20,128 nt of DNA from Clostridiales bacterium (GTDB taxonomy: Bacteria; Bacillota; Clostridia; Lachnospirales; Lachnospiraceae): assembly GCA_029267975.1 (NCBI GenBank), contig JAJUHH010000010.1, positions 1 to 20,128 on the forward strand, given 5' to 3'. Below, in pieces: positions 7,356-14,550 of the stretch. The notes below the pieces were generated by a model. It made no database searches. It was not told where the DNA came from and worked only from the letters and a program-made list of their open reading frames with translations. Each line of letters starts with the position of its first letter. Position 1 is the stretch's first letter. A program made the position numbers and the translations under genes.

Positions 7356-8483
7356 CTACTTTTCATATTTTCCAATATATTTTTTCAAAATTTTATATAA
7401 ATGAAGCATTTCCTGATCTGTACCTATGGTAATCCTCAGGTAATTATCAATTCTCGGAGCGTTGAAATATCGTACATAGATATGCTCCTTCCGCAATGCC
7501 TCAAAAAGTTCTTTGGCAGGAATCTGCTGATGGGTAACATATAGAAAGTTGGCACCCGAGGGTGGGAAGGAGAAGCCCAGCTCCCTTAAATATTGCTCCG
7601 TTCTTTCTCTGGTAGCTAATATTTTCCTGATTCCCTCCTCAAAGTAATCCTTATCCTTCACTGCTTCCGCGCCCGCAAGGATTGCGGTCTGGTTTAGGGT
7701 ATAGGAATTAAAGGAATATTTCACATCATTCAGTGCCTTGATCAGTTCTGGGTTCCCCATGGCATAACCAATCCGCATGCCGGCCATGGATCTGGATTTT
7801 GAAAAGGTTTGCACTACCAGGAGGTTCTCATATTTATGAATAAGTTCTATGGCAGAGGCTCCGGCGAAATCGATATAAGCTTCATCCAGGATCACCACCA
7901 CATCCTGATTATGCAGGAGGATGTCTTCTATCACACCAAGCTCTTCATAGATGGAGGTAGGGGCATTGGGATTAGCCAGGACAATTCCTCCATTTGGCTT
8001 ATAATAATCCTCTTTGCGGATACAAAATTGCTCATCCAGGGCGGGTCGCTCATAGGCAATTCCAAAGAGCTCACACCAAACAGGATAGAAGGAGTAGGTG
8101 ATATCCGGAAAGAGGATCGGTTTTGTATCATTAAAAAAGGTCAGAAAGGCCATAGCCAGCACATCGTCAGAACCGACTCCGACGAATACCTGATCACTAC
8201 TTAGATGATAAAAGCCGGCCAACTCCTCTACCAGGAGCTTAATGCTTGGGTCAGGATATAACCTTAGCTGTTCTGCATCCAAGCCATGGAGGACCCTTTC
8301 CACTCCGGGTGCCGGAGGATAAGGATTCTCATTGGTATTGAGCTTAATCATGTCCTTATCGAATGGCTGCTCTCCGGGGACATAAGGAGTTACCCGCCGG
8401 ATGTTCCTCTCCCAGGCCTTAAGCTCTTTATTATCTATTCCGGAGCTTACATGATTTTCTGCGCCTTTTCTATACTCTTTCAT
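7356..8483 (-). CDS. hisC: Histidinol-phosphate aminotransferase family protein
   Basis: This is a class I/II PLP-dependent aminotransferase. HisC converts imidazole acetol phosphate and glutamate to histidinol phosphate, and family members can also act on aromatic amino acids. Conserved features are KLNTNENPYPPAP (47-59), the NPNAPT motif at 171-176, Asp200 contacting the cofactor nitrogen (ILDEAYIDF), the PLP lysine Lys229 (FSKSRSMAGMRIGY) and a C-terminal LRITIGT. The 375-residue length is normal, with an N-terminal extension of about 20 residues compared with the shortest members. Its ATG overlaps the upstream aminotransferase stop codon (ATGA), which points to coupled translation, and GAGGAAAGAGAG precedes it. 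No other his gene is nearby, so the true substrate could be different. Confidence 0.88.
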   Translation of the reverse strand: MKEYRKGAENHVSSGIDNKELKAWERNIRRVTPYVPGEQPFDKDMIKLNTNENPYPPAPGVERVLHGLDAEQLRLYPDPSIKLLVEELAGFYHLSSDQVFVGVGSDDVLAMAFLTFFNDTKPILFPDITYSFYPVWCELFGIAYERPALDEQFCIRKEDYYKPNGGIVLANPNAPTSIYEELGVIEDILLHNQDVVVILDEAYIDFAGASAIELIHKYENLLVVQTFSKSRSMAGMRIGYAMGNPELIKALNDVKYSFNSYTLNQTAILAGAEAVKDKDYFEEGIRKILATRERTEQYLRELGFSFPPSGANFLYVTHQQIPAKELFEALRKEHIYVRYFNAPRIDNYLRITIGTDQEMLHLYKILKKYIGKYEK

Positions 8484-9679
8484 ACTCTCTTTCCTCTTCC
8501 ATACTCCCTGGCCAGCCTTTCAAATGCAGGCAGGGAACGCTCTATCATGGCATAATCAACACAATAGGCGATACGGCAATACCCAGGGCATCCAAAGGAG
8601 CTGCCCGGCACGATCAAGAGATTATGCTTTTTCGCAGCTGCCGCAAAAGCCTTCTCATCCTCCTCCAGTGCCTTCACAAAGAGATAAAAGGCACCCTGGG
8701 GTTTGATGCATTCATAGCCGTAACTTACAAGACTATGATATAATAGCTCCCTGTTACGGTTATAGAGCTCCAGGTCAACCTTTGCATCCAGGCATTTTGC
8801 CACTGCTCGCTGGATCATGGAGGGGGCGTTGACATAGCCCAGGATCCTGGTTGCCACATTGGCCGCCTGAAGGATTTCCTCGCTGCCATCAGCCTCATCG
8901 GGGATAAGCAGATACCCGATTCTCTCTCCCGGAAGGGACAGAGATTTGCTGAAGGAGTAGCCAACGATGGTATTGTCATAGTATTTAGTCAGATAGGGAA
9001 CCTCAAGCCCATCATAAGCCAACTCTCTGTAGGGTTCATCAGAGATCAGATAAATGGGACTGCCAAATTCCTTCTGCTTCCTTTTTAAGATCTCTGCCAG
9101 CCTGCGGATGGTATCCTCTGAGTAAACAACCCCTGTAGGGTTATTTGGCGTGTTAATGATGACTGCCTTTGTTTTAGCAGTAAATTTCTTCTCAAATTCT
9201 TCCAGGTTCGGTTGGAAGTCACTTGTATTCGGACTAACGATGACCAGAACTCCCTCATTGTTGCTGACATAGTTCCGGTACTCCCCGAAGAAGGGAGCAA
9301 ATACAATCACCTCATCCCCGGGATTAAGAAGAGTCTTAAAGATCACATTTAAGCCGCCGGCTGCACCCACCGTCATAATTATATTCTTATATCCGAAGCT
9401 TGTGCCAAATCTTTGATTCAGGGACTGGGCGACTTTCTCCCTGACGTCCTCATAGCCGGAGTTATTCATATAACCATGGACCAGATTGGGCGGTTCTTCG
9501 TTAATTACCTGGATTAATGCTTCCTTTATTGCAAGGGGAGGCTCAACACTTGGGTTGCCCAGGCTGAAATCATAGACATTTTCTGCCCCATAGAGGTCAG
9601 CCATCTTCTTTCCCTCTTCAAACATCGCACGGATTACCGAGCTGTTCTTTACTAATTCCTTCATCTTATCAGCGATCAT
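8480..9679 (-). CDS. Class I/II PLP-dependent aminotransferase (aspartate aminotransferase-like)
   Basis: This is a fold-type I aminotransferase of 399 residues. Recognisable parts are YDFSLGNPSVEPP (36-48), the glycine-rich TVGAAGGLN cofactor loop (103-111), NNPTG at 179-183, Asp214 in SDEPYREL and the PLP lysine Lys245 in SFSKSLSLPGERIGY. The arginine in the C-terminal part that binds the substrate carboxylate is likely in GYCRIAYC. The amino-acid substrate is not decided by sequence; aspartate, alanine or aromatic are possible. GAGGTAAGTC precedes the ATG at 9679. It overlaps hisC by four bases and follows the cytidylate-kinase-like gene by 75 bases with no evident terminator. Confidence 0.92.
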   Translation of the reverse strand: MIADKMKELVKNSSVIRAMFEEGKKMADLYGAENVYDFSLGNPSVEPPLAIKEALIQVINEEPPNLVHGYMNNSGYEDVREKVAQSLNQRFGTSFGYKNIIMTVGAAGGLNVIFKTLLNPGDEVIVFAPFFGEYRNYVSNNEGVLVIVSPNTSDFQPNLEEFEKKFTAKTKAVIINTPNNPTGVVYSEDTIRRLAEILKRKQKEFGSPIYLISDEPYRELAYDGLEVPYLTKYYDNTIVGYSFSKSLSLPGERIGYLLIPDEADGSEEILQAANVATRILGYVNAPSMIQRAVAKCLDAKVDLELYNRNRELLYHSLVSYGYECIKPQGAFYLFVKALEEDEKAFAAAAKKHNLLIVPGSSFGCPGYCRIAYCVDYAMIERSLPAFERLAREYGRGKRV

Positions 9680-9754
9680 GACTTACCTCATTTCTGTCAA
9701 AGCTCATGGATACATGTATCTGGGCCGTGAATGATTGCTCAGAAACACATTCCT

Positions 9755-10375
9755 TTAACGAAACCGAATATCTAAATAGGATTTTACAATATCCACACAT
9801 TTTTGGAACCCAAGCTTACTGCTGTTTAAGCAGAGGTCATAATGCCTTGCGTTCTCCCAGTCTCTGCCGGTGTAGTAATTATAATACTCTGCACGGTGCT
9901 TATCAATTGCAAGGATTTCTTTCTCTGCTTCCTTCATGGATTTACCGAACATATCCATTACGTTTTTGATACAGTCCTCAAGGGGAGCGTGAACAAAGAC
10001 CCGGATTACATTAGGATAATCCTTCAGGATAAAGTCCGCACAGCGACCGATGATGATACAGGATTCTGTTTCTGCCAACTCCTTGATAATCTTGGCCTGA
10101 TAGTTGAAGAGATTGTCATTGGATACGAAATCATCACTATCCGGGGGGATTAATTCACCCTTATAAACATTTTTTGCAATTCTAAATAACAGGCTCTTCT
10201 TCAGCTTCTCATCCGCCTTGGCAAACAGCTGCTCGTTGATACCGCTGTCATCGGAAGCCAATCGAAGCAGATCCCTGTCATAATAGGGTATTCCCAGTTC
10301 TTTCGAGAGCATCTTACCAATGGTTCGTCCGCCACTGCCATAACCTCTTGCGATCGTAATCACATACTTATCCAT
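9755..10375 (-). CDS. Cytidylate kinase-like family protein
   Basis: This P-loop protein of about 206 residues resembles the cytidylate-kinase-like family common in Clostridia. Near its start it shows VITIARGYGSGGRTIG (about residues 5-20), an atypical phosphate-binding loop, and then IPYYDRDLLRLA, a typical base-binding segment. IIIGRCADFIL and VIRVFVHAPLEDC follow in the middle. The true nucleotide substrate of this family is unclear, so a CMP kinase role is only possible. I chose the ATG at 10375 because AGGAGG stands 8 bases upstream. Six more residues would be added by an upstream ATG at 10393 without a good site. It is the first gene of the group ending at the terminator at 6861. Confidence 0.85.
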   Translation of the reverse strand: MDKYVITIARGYGSGGRTIGKMLSKELGIPYYDRDLLRLASDDSGINEQLFAKADEKLKKSLLFRIAKNVYKGELIPPDSDDFVSNDNLFNYQAKIIKELAETESCIIIGRCADFILKDYPNVIRVFVHAPLEDCIKNVMDMFGKSMKEAEKEILAIDKHRAEYYNYYTGRDWENARHYDLCLNSSKLGFQKCVDIVKSYLDIRFR

Positions 10376-10420
10376 ATGACCTACCTCCTGCATTCTTCTT
10401 TTATATAGGTTAATATTAAA

Positions 10421-10458
10421 ATATCAGAACAAATCCCCGGAGGAATTCATTCTGATAT
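10421..10458 (-). promoter_or_regulatory. Leader hairpin of the cytidylate-kinase-like operon
   Basis: Perfect 9-bp arms ATATCAGAA and TTCTGATAT are extended by an inner AATTCC/GGGATT pairing with a 4-base loop. On the transcript the hairpin is followed by TTTAATATTAAC. It sits between the promoter and the start codon, so it could attenuate transcription or protect the 5' end. The U-tract is interrupted, so termination efficiency would be modest. Confidence 0.5.
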
Positions 10459-10494
10459 CACCGTCGATTCTGTTATATACTTCCTCACAAGGAT

Positions 10495-10503
10495 ATTATA
10501 CCA
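10495..10503 (-). promoter_or_regulatory. Extended -10 promoter of the cytidylate-kinase-like operon
   Basis: The minus strand reads TGGTATAAT, a perfect -10 hexamer with a TGN extension. No good -35 hexamer is present at 16-18 bases, as is usual for extended -10 promoters. The leader would be about 110 bases. This accounts for part of the 315-base gap 10376-10690; the rest is the palindromic mosaic. Confidence 0.65.
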
Positions 10504-10545
10504 TAAACTTGTGATTTATGCTTGAAAACTTTGAGATTACACTGT

Positions 10546-10690
10546 GCGCTGTAGCGCTATCCGCTCATCGCGGATTAACTCGAAAGCTACGCTTTCTCGT
10601 GCGCGTTGCGCTTATTCATAAAATTATGAATATTGATTTAAGCTAGCTCAATCAATATTCTAATTTTATGAATTAATCCGCTCATCGCGG
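10546..10690. repeat. Palindromic mosaic element between livF and the cytidylate-kinase-like gene
   Basis: Six hairpin units are packed into 145 bases. They are GCGCT/AGCGC (10546-10557), ATCCGC/GCGGAT with loop TCATC (10559-10575), AAAGC/GCTTT (10583-10595), GCGC/GCGC (10601-10611), a large AT-rich stem with arms 10614-10638 and 10650-10673 differing by one base, and CCGC/GCGG with loop TCATC (10678-10690). The 13-mer CCGCTCATCGCGG occurs at both ends, as a direct repeat of a palindrome. The right copy touches the livF stop codon. It resembles REP/BIME-type dispersed repeats and may terminate livF transcripts. Confidence 0.7.
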
Positions 10691-11395
10691 CTATTCGCCC
10701 AGGTAAGCCTTCTTTACGGATTCATTATCCATCAGCTTCTTTGCATCATCCGTCAGCACGATTTTACCTGTCTCCAAAACATAAGCCCGGTCTGCGATGG
10801 ATAAGGCCTTCTTCGCATTTTGCTCCACCAGGAGAACTGTGGTACCACTCTTACTAATGCTTTGGATGATATCAAAGATCTCGCCCACAAGAATCGGTGA
10901 AAGGCCCATGGAGGGTTCATCCATAAGAATAATCTTAGGCTTTGACATCAGCGCCCGTCCCATGGCCAACATCTGCTGCTCACCACCACTTAAGGTTCCT
11001 GCAAGCTGGTTTTTACGTTCCTTCAATCTTGGAAATCTCTTATATACGCTCTCTAAGGATTCTTCGATTTCCGCTTTATTTTTACGGGTAAATGCGCCCA
11101 TCAGAAGATTCTCATATACACTAAGCTGGGCAAATACATGCCGTCCTTCCGGCACATGGGCAATACCCATTCCTACAATCTTATGGGCCGGTATTTTCTG
11201 AAGATCAACACCTTCATAAAGTACCTCACCGCCTTTGGCTGCAATTAAGCCTGTGATGGTATGAAGAATTGTCGTTTTTCCGGCACCGTTGGCACCGATC
11301 AACGCTATTACCTCTCCCTCATTTACTGTAAAGGAAACATCCTTGATCGCCTGTATCACGCCATAATAAACCTGTAGGTTTTTAACCTCTAACAT
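10691..11395 (-). CDS. livF: Branched-chain amino acid ABC transporter ATP-binding protein LivF
   Basis: This is the second of the two ATPases driving a branched-chain amino-acid type importer. Visible motifs are Walker A GANGAGKTT (34-42), the ABC signature LSGGEQ (135-140), Walker B ending in MDEPS (158-162) and the switch histidine region replaced by VLLVEQNAK, typical of the LivF group. The length of 234 residues is normal. I chose the ATG at 11395, preceded by GAGG at 6 bases; the in-frame ATG at 11407 has no such site. It is the last gene of the livJHMGF operon, separated from livG by about 150 bases in which I see nothing convincing. Its stop codon abuts the palindromic mosaic. Confidence 0.94.
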   Translation of the reverse strand: MLEVKNLQVYYGVIQAIKDVSFTVNEGEVIALIGANGAGKTTILHTITGLIAAKGGEVLYEGVDLQKIPAHKIVGMGIAHVPEGRHVFAQLSVYENLLMGAFTRKNKAEIEESLESVYKRFPRLKERKNQLAGTLSGGEQQMLAMGRALMSKPKIILMDEPSMGLSPILVGEIFDIIQSISKSGTTVLLVEQNAKKALSIADRAYVLETGKIVLTDDAKKLMDNESVKKAYLGE

Positions 11396-11547
11396 AGGGC
11401 ACCTCATTTCTATACTATTTAAGAAAGCTGAAGAACAAGTAAAACGATCCCCTCTTATGAACCGAGCAAATAAACTTAATTAGCTCACCATGCGATATTC
11501 CTTGCTCTTCTCCTGTGAAGACATTTGGCTCACATGTCATTGCGAAA

Positions 11548-12306
11548 CTATTCTCCCAGATATGCCTTGATTACCTCTGGATTATTTAATACTTCCCCAG
11601 GCAAACCATTAGCCAGTTCAGTACCGAAATTAAGTACAAATATCTTTTCGCAAATTCCCGCAACCAACTTCATATCATGCTCAATGAGTAGTATGGTGAC
11701 CCCATATTTCTCACGTATCAGGGTTATGGTCTTCATTAATTCTTCTGTCTCTGAGGGATTCATACCTGCTGCAGGTTCATCCAGGAGCAAAAGCTTGGGA
11801 TTGGTAGCCAAGGCTCTGGCAATCTCCAGCTTTCTTTGCTTACCATAAGGAAGATTGGCAGATAATAAATGGGCTTCCTTATCCAGGTCAAATACCTTCA
11901 GGATATCCATAGCCTTTTCACTCATTTGCCTTTCAGTTTTGAAATAAGAAGGCAAACGAAGTATCCCTGCAAGGGTAGAATACTTGTAATCATTGTGAAG
12001 GCCGATCTTCACATTGTCTAATACTGTCAGGCCTTTAAATAAACGGATATTCTGAAAGGTTCGTGCAATACCCGCCTTATTGATCTCGATGGTGCTAAGA
12101 CCTGTAATGTTTTTGCCATCCAGAGTAACGGTTCCGGTATCCGGCTTATATACACCGGTCAAAAGGTTGAAGGCTGTTGTCTTGCCGGCTCCGTTAGGAC
12201 CAATCAGTCCATACAGCTCACCCTTTTCTATTGTTATGTTAAAGGAATCTACGGCACGTAATCCACCAAAGGAGATGCCTAAATTCTTTACAGTCAGCAT
12301 TGCCAT
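11548..12306 (-). CDS. livG: Branched-chain amino acid ABC transporter ATP-binding protein LivG
   Basis: This is the first ATPase of the importer, with 252 residues. Walker A GPNGAGKTT is at 36-44, the signature is the degenerate LPYGKQ (152-157, in place of LSGGQ) normal for LivG, and Walker B with LLDEPA is at 174-179, followed by AGMNPSE and the switch histidine in LLIEHDM. The segment ARTFQNIRLF (81-90) is the Q-loop region. AAGGAGG lies 9 bases before the ATG at 12306, inside the end of livM, and the intergenic distance is 4 bases, so the two are translated as a unit. Confidence 0.95.
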   Translation of the reverse strand: MAMLTVKNLGISFGGLRAVDSFNITIEKGELYGLIGPNGAGKTTAFNLLTGVYKPDTGTVTLDGKNITGLSTIEINKAGIARTFQNIRLFKGLTVLDNVKIGLHNDYKYSTLAGILRLPSYFKTERQMSEKAMDILKVFDLDKEAHLLSANLPYGKQRKLEIARALATNPKLLLLDEPAAGMNPSETEELMKTITLIREKYGVTILLIEHDMKLVAGICEKIFVLNFGTELANGLPGEVLNNPEVIKAYLGE

Positions 12307-12310
12307 ATGT

Positions 12311-13393
12311 TTAAGCCTCCTTCTTATTCTTTCCCGTCAGGCTATGCAGGATATCCCGCAGGGAGTGGTTCTTACGCCATGCGATACAGGTCGGATTCCA
12401 ATTGAAGATCATAATAACGATCAATACAATTGCATAGATCAGCATACGATAATCTTGCAGGAAGCGCAGATATTCAGGAAGCAGGGTAAGAATAACAGCC
12501 GCGATAATCGATCCTCGGATATTGCCGATACCACCAAGCACCACAAATACCAGAATCATAATGGACATATTATATCCGAAGTTCTTTGGTGTTGCTACTA
12601 AGGTCGAAATATTATGGGAATAAAGCACACCGGCTACGCCAGCCATAGCTGCCGATAAGGTAAAGGCCAGAAGCTTAAAGCCTGTAATGTCAATTCCTAC
12701 TGACTCTGCAGCGATCCGGTTATCACGGATGGCTTGGATCGCACGGCCGGAACGGGAGTGAATAAGATTGCTGATAATAAGGTAAGCTGCGATTAAAAGC
12801 AGGGCTGCAATGGTAAAGGTGGTATGCTTGGGCGTTCCTGTAATCCCCTTGGCACCGTTAATAATGATTGTTCCATTCTCCTCAAGGTTCAGTGCCTCAG
12901 AATCCTTCATTGAGAAATGAAAGCCTTTTCCATCCAAACCAATATATAATACATTGATTACATTCTTTATGATCTCACCAAAGGCAAGGGTTACGATTGC
13001 CAGATAATCTCCGCGAAGCCGCAGTACGACAACACCGATCAATGCTCCAAAAAGCGCGGCTGCAATCGCGCCCAGGAGCAAGGCGATCAGGAAGCCCACA
13101 AAACTGCTGCCTATGCCATTCTGTGTACTCTTTGAGAAAAATGCTCCTGCAAATGCACCTACGCACATAAAGCCTGCATGGCCAAGACTTAGTTCACCCA
13201 GGATACCTACCGTCAGGTTCAGGGAGATTGCAAGAATGGAGTAATAGCACAGGGGCACCAGCAGGCCCTGCATGAGGTTTGACATAGCTCCGGCAGCAAT
13301 CATGAGCTGGCAGACAGCATAAATAACAACAATTACTCCAATGGTGATTATATTATTTCGTGTAGATTTATTGATGGTATTCCACTTTTTCAT
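12311..13393 (-). CDS. livM: Branched-chain amino acid ABC transporter permease LivM
   Basis: This is one of the two permease subunits forming the membrane channel, here 360 residues with multiple hydrophobic segments. The LivM-type motif LSLGHAGFM is at about 68-76, and the long hydrophilic insertion around residues 165-195 (GLDGKGFHFSMKDSEALN) is normal for LivM. The conserved loop RSGRAIQAIRDNRIAAESVGI, which contacts the ATPase, follows. I chose the ATG at 13393, five bases after GGAGG. A longer frame beginning with GTG at 13420 abuts the livH stop and is less likely. The basic tail (TGKNKKEA) is cytoplasmic. Confidence 0.94.
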   Translation of the reverse strand: MKKWNTINKSTRNNIITIGVIVVIYAVCQLMIAAGAMSNLMQGLLVPLCYYSILAISLNLTVGILGELSLGHAGFMCVGAFAGAFFSKSTQNGIGSSFVGFLIALLLGAIAAALFGALIGVVVLRLRGDYLAIVTLAFGEIIKNVINVLYIGLDGKGFHFSMKDSEALNLEENGTIIINGAKGITGTPKHTTFTIAALLLIAAYLIISNLIHSRSGRAIQAIRDNRIAAESVGIDITGFKLLAFTLSAAMAGVAGVLYSHNISTLVATPKNFGYNMSIMILVFVVLGGIGNIRGSIIAAVILTLLPEYLRFLQDYRMLIYAIVLIVIMIFNWNPTCIAWRKNHSLRDILHSLTGKNKKEA

Positions 13394-13420
13394 ATTTGCC
13401 TCCATACGACCTTTATCCAC

Positions 13421-14302
13421 CTACACTTTCTCTTGTATCTTCTTGCCAAGAATACCGGTAGGTTTTACAAGAAGCACTATAATTAAGATTAAGAACACAA
13501 TGGCATCTGCCAGCTGGGAAGAGATATATGCCCGACCCAGTATCTCAATCACACCCAATAAAATTCCACCAAGCATAGCACCGGGAATGGAACCAATTCC
13601 GCCAAATACAGCAGCTACGAAAGCCTTGATACCCGGCATAGAACCTGAGGTAGAGGTCAGACTGGGATAGGCGGAGAACATAAGTACACTTGCAACCGCT
13701 GCCAGGGAGGAACCAATGGCAAAGGTAATTGCAATGGTTTTATTTACATTGATGCCCATGAGCACTGCTGCGGCCTTATCCTCAGATACTGCCTGCATGC
13801 TGCGGCCTGTCTTGGATCTCTTAACAAATACGGTTAACAGTACCATGATCAGGATACACAAGGGAATGGTCACAAGGGTTTCACCGGATATGGTTAGTCT
13901 TCCATCTGCAAGCTTCAGTGCAGGAACTGCAATAATAGAGGTAAAGGACTTAGTATCTGCACCAAAGATGAGCAGCGCAAGATTCTGCAGCAGGTAGCTT
14001 ACACCGATGGCTGTAATCAATACTGCCAGGGAGGAAGCACTACGAAGTGGTTTATATGCAACGCGCTCAATTGTGATACCTAACAGAGTGCATAATATAA
14101 TCGAAAGCAGGACGGCAACAAAAGGATTTAATCCTATCATACTCATTACCGTAAAGATGACATAACCGCCCACCATAATAACATCACCATGGGCAAAATT
14201 AAGCATTTTGGCAATACCATAAACCATGGTATATCCAAGTGCTATTATAGAATATACACTTCCAAGGCTTATGCCTTTGATTAAATAAGAGATAAAACTC
14301 AT
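13421..14302 (-). CDS. livH: Branched-chain amino acid ABC transporter permease LivH
   Basis: This is the partner permease of LivM, 293 residues and mostly membrane helices. The family motif LNFAHGDVIMVGGY is at 34-47, with GYTMVYGIAKM before it. The ATPase-contact loop RSKTGRSMQAVSEDKAAAVLMGI is present near the middle. The start at 14302 follows ACGGGGG by 5 bases; an alternative ATG at 14320 lacks a site. It is separated from livJ by about 250 bases holding two hairpins, a candidate second promoter and an inverted repeat, so permease and ATPase levels can be set apart from the binding protein. Confidence 0.94.
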   Translation of the reverse strand: MSFISYLIKGISLGSVYSIIALGYTMVYGIAKMLNFAHGDVIMVGGYVIFTVMSMIGLNPFVAVLLSIILCTLLGITIERVAYKPLRSASSLAVLITAIGVSYLLQNLALLIFGADTKSFTSIIAVPALKLADGRLTISGETLVTIPLCILIMVLLTVFVKRSKTGRSMQAVSEDKAAAVLMGINVNKTIAITFAIGSSLAAVASVLMFSAYPSLTSTSGSMPGIKAFVAAVFGGIGSIPGAMLGGILLGVIEILGRAYISSQLADAIVFLILIIVLLVKPTGILGKKIQEKV

Positions 14303-14337
14303 AAAAACCCCCGTCTGCATAAAGATGCATTTTTTTC

Positions 14338-14368
14338 TTATTCAATAAATTTACATTCTATTGAATAA
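14338..14368. promoter_or_regulatory. Perfect 10-bp inverted repeat upstream of livH (candidate operator)
   Basis: TTATTCAATA and TATTGAATAA are perfect inverted arms with an 11-base spacer. The repeat lies between the candidate livH promoter and the livH start codon. The arm length and spacing suit either a dimeric repressor site or an RNA hairpin. No U-run follows on the minus strand, which argues against a terminator. Confidence 0.5.
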
Positions 14369-14381
14369 ATAATCTTAAGCC

Positions 14382-14410
14382 ATTTTACCATAGTCTAAAT
14401 TCTGATACAA
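14382..14410 (-). promoter_or_regulatory. Candidate internal promoter for livHMGF
   Basis: On the minus strand TTGTAT (14405-14410) and TAAAAT (14382-14387) are 17 bases apart, with the extended element TGG directly before the -10. It would give livH and downstream genes a second, independent start. Confidence 0.45.
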
Positions 14411-14468
14411 GCCAAAATCACAGAAGATATCGTATAGTATTTTCCAAATAGCCATAAAAATGAGGAAA

Positions 14469-14493
14469 TGCATAGGTTGATCTTCCCTATGCA
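14469..14493 (-). other. Second hairpin downstream of livJ
   Basis: Arms TGCATAGG and CCTATGCA (8 bp, perfect) enclose a 9-base loop. It stands 8 bases beyond the first livJ hairpin on the transcript and is followed by TTTCCTCATTTTTATGG, which is U-rich but interrupted. The pair of hairpins may jointly reduce read-through into livH. Confidence 0.5.
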
Positions 14494-14501
14494 CTAAGTA
14501 T

Positions 14502-14528
14502 ACAGAGGGACAGGTTGTGTCCCTCTGT
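14502..14528 (-). terminator. Strong hairpin after livJ (attenuating or mRNA-stabilising)
   Basis: Perfect 11-bp arms ACAGAGGGACA and TGTCCCTCTGT surround a 5-base loop, 22 bases after the livJ stop. No U-run follows directly, so it is better seen as a partial terminator or a 3' stabiliser. Such elements commonly let a binding protein be made in excess over its permease. That use here is inference. Confidence 0.6.
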
Positions 14529-14550
14529 GTAAAGATTATTTGCTTTTACA

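Noticed and set aside
7931..8131. Additional minus-strand and plus-strand frames within hisC and the aminotransferase
   Set aside because: They are out-of-frame shadows of genes with clear catalytic motifs.
10546..10690. CRISPR array
   Set aside because: The repeated 13-mer occurs only twice, units differ in sequence and length, and there are no regular spacers or cas genes.
10546..10690. Insertion sequence remnant with transposase
   Set aside because: No transposase fragment is present in any frame of the spacer, and no target-site duplication could be identified by eye.
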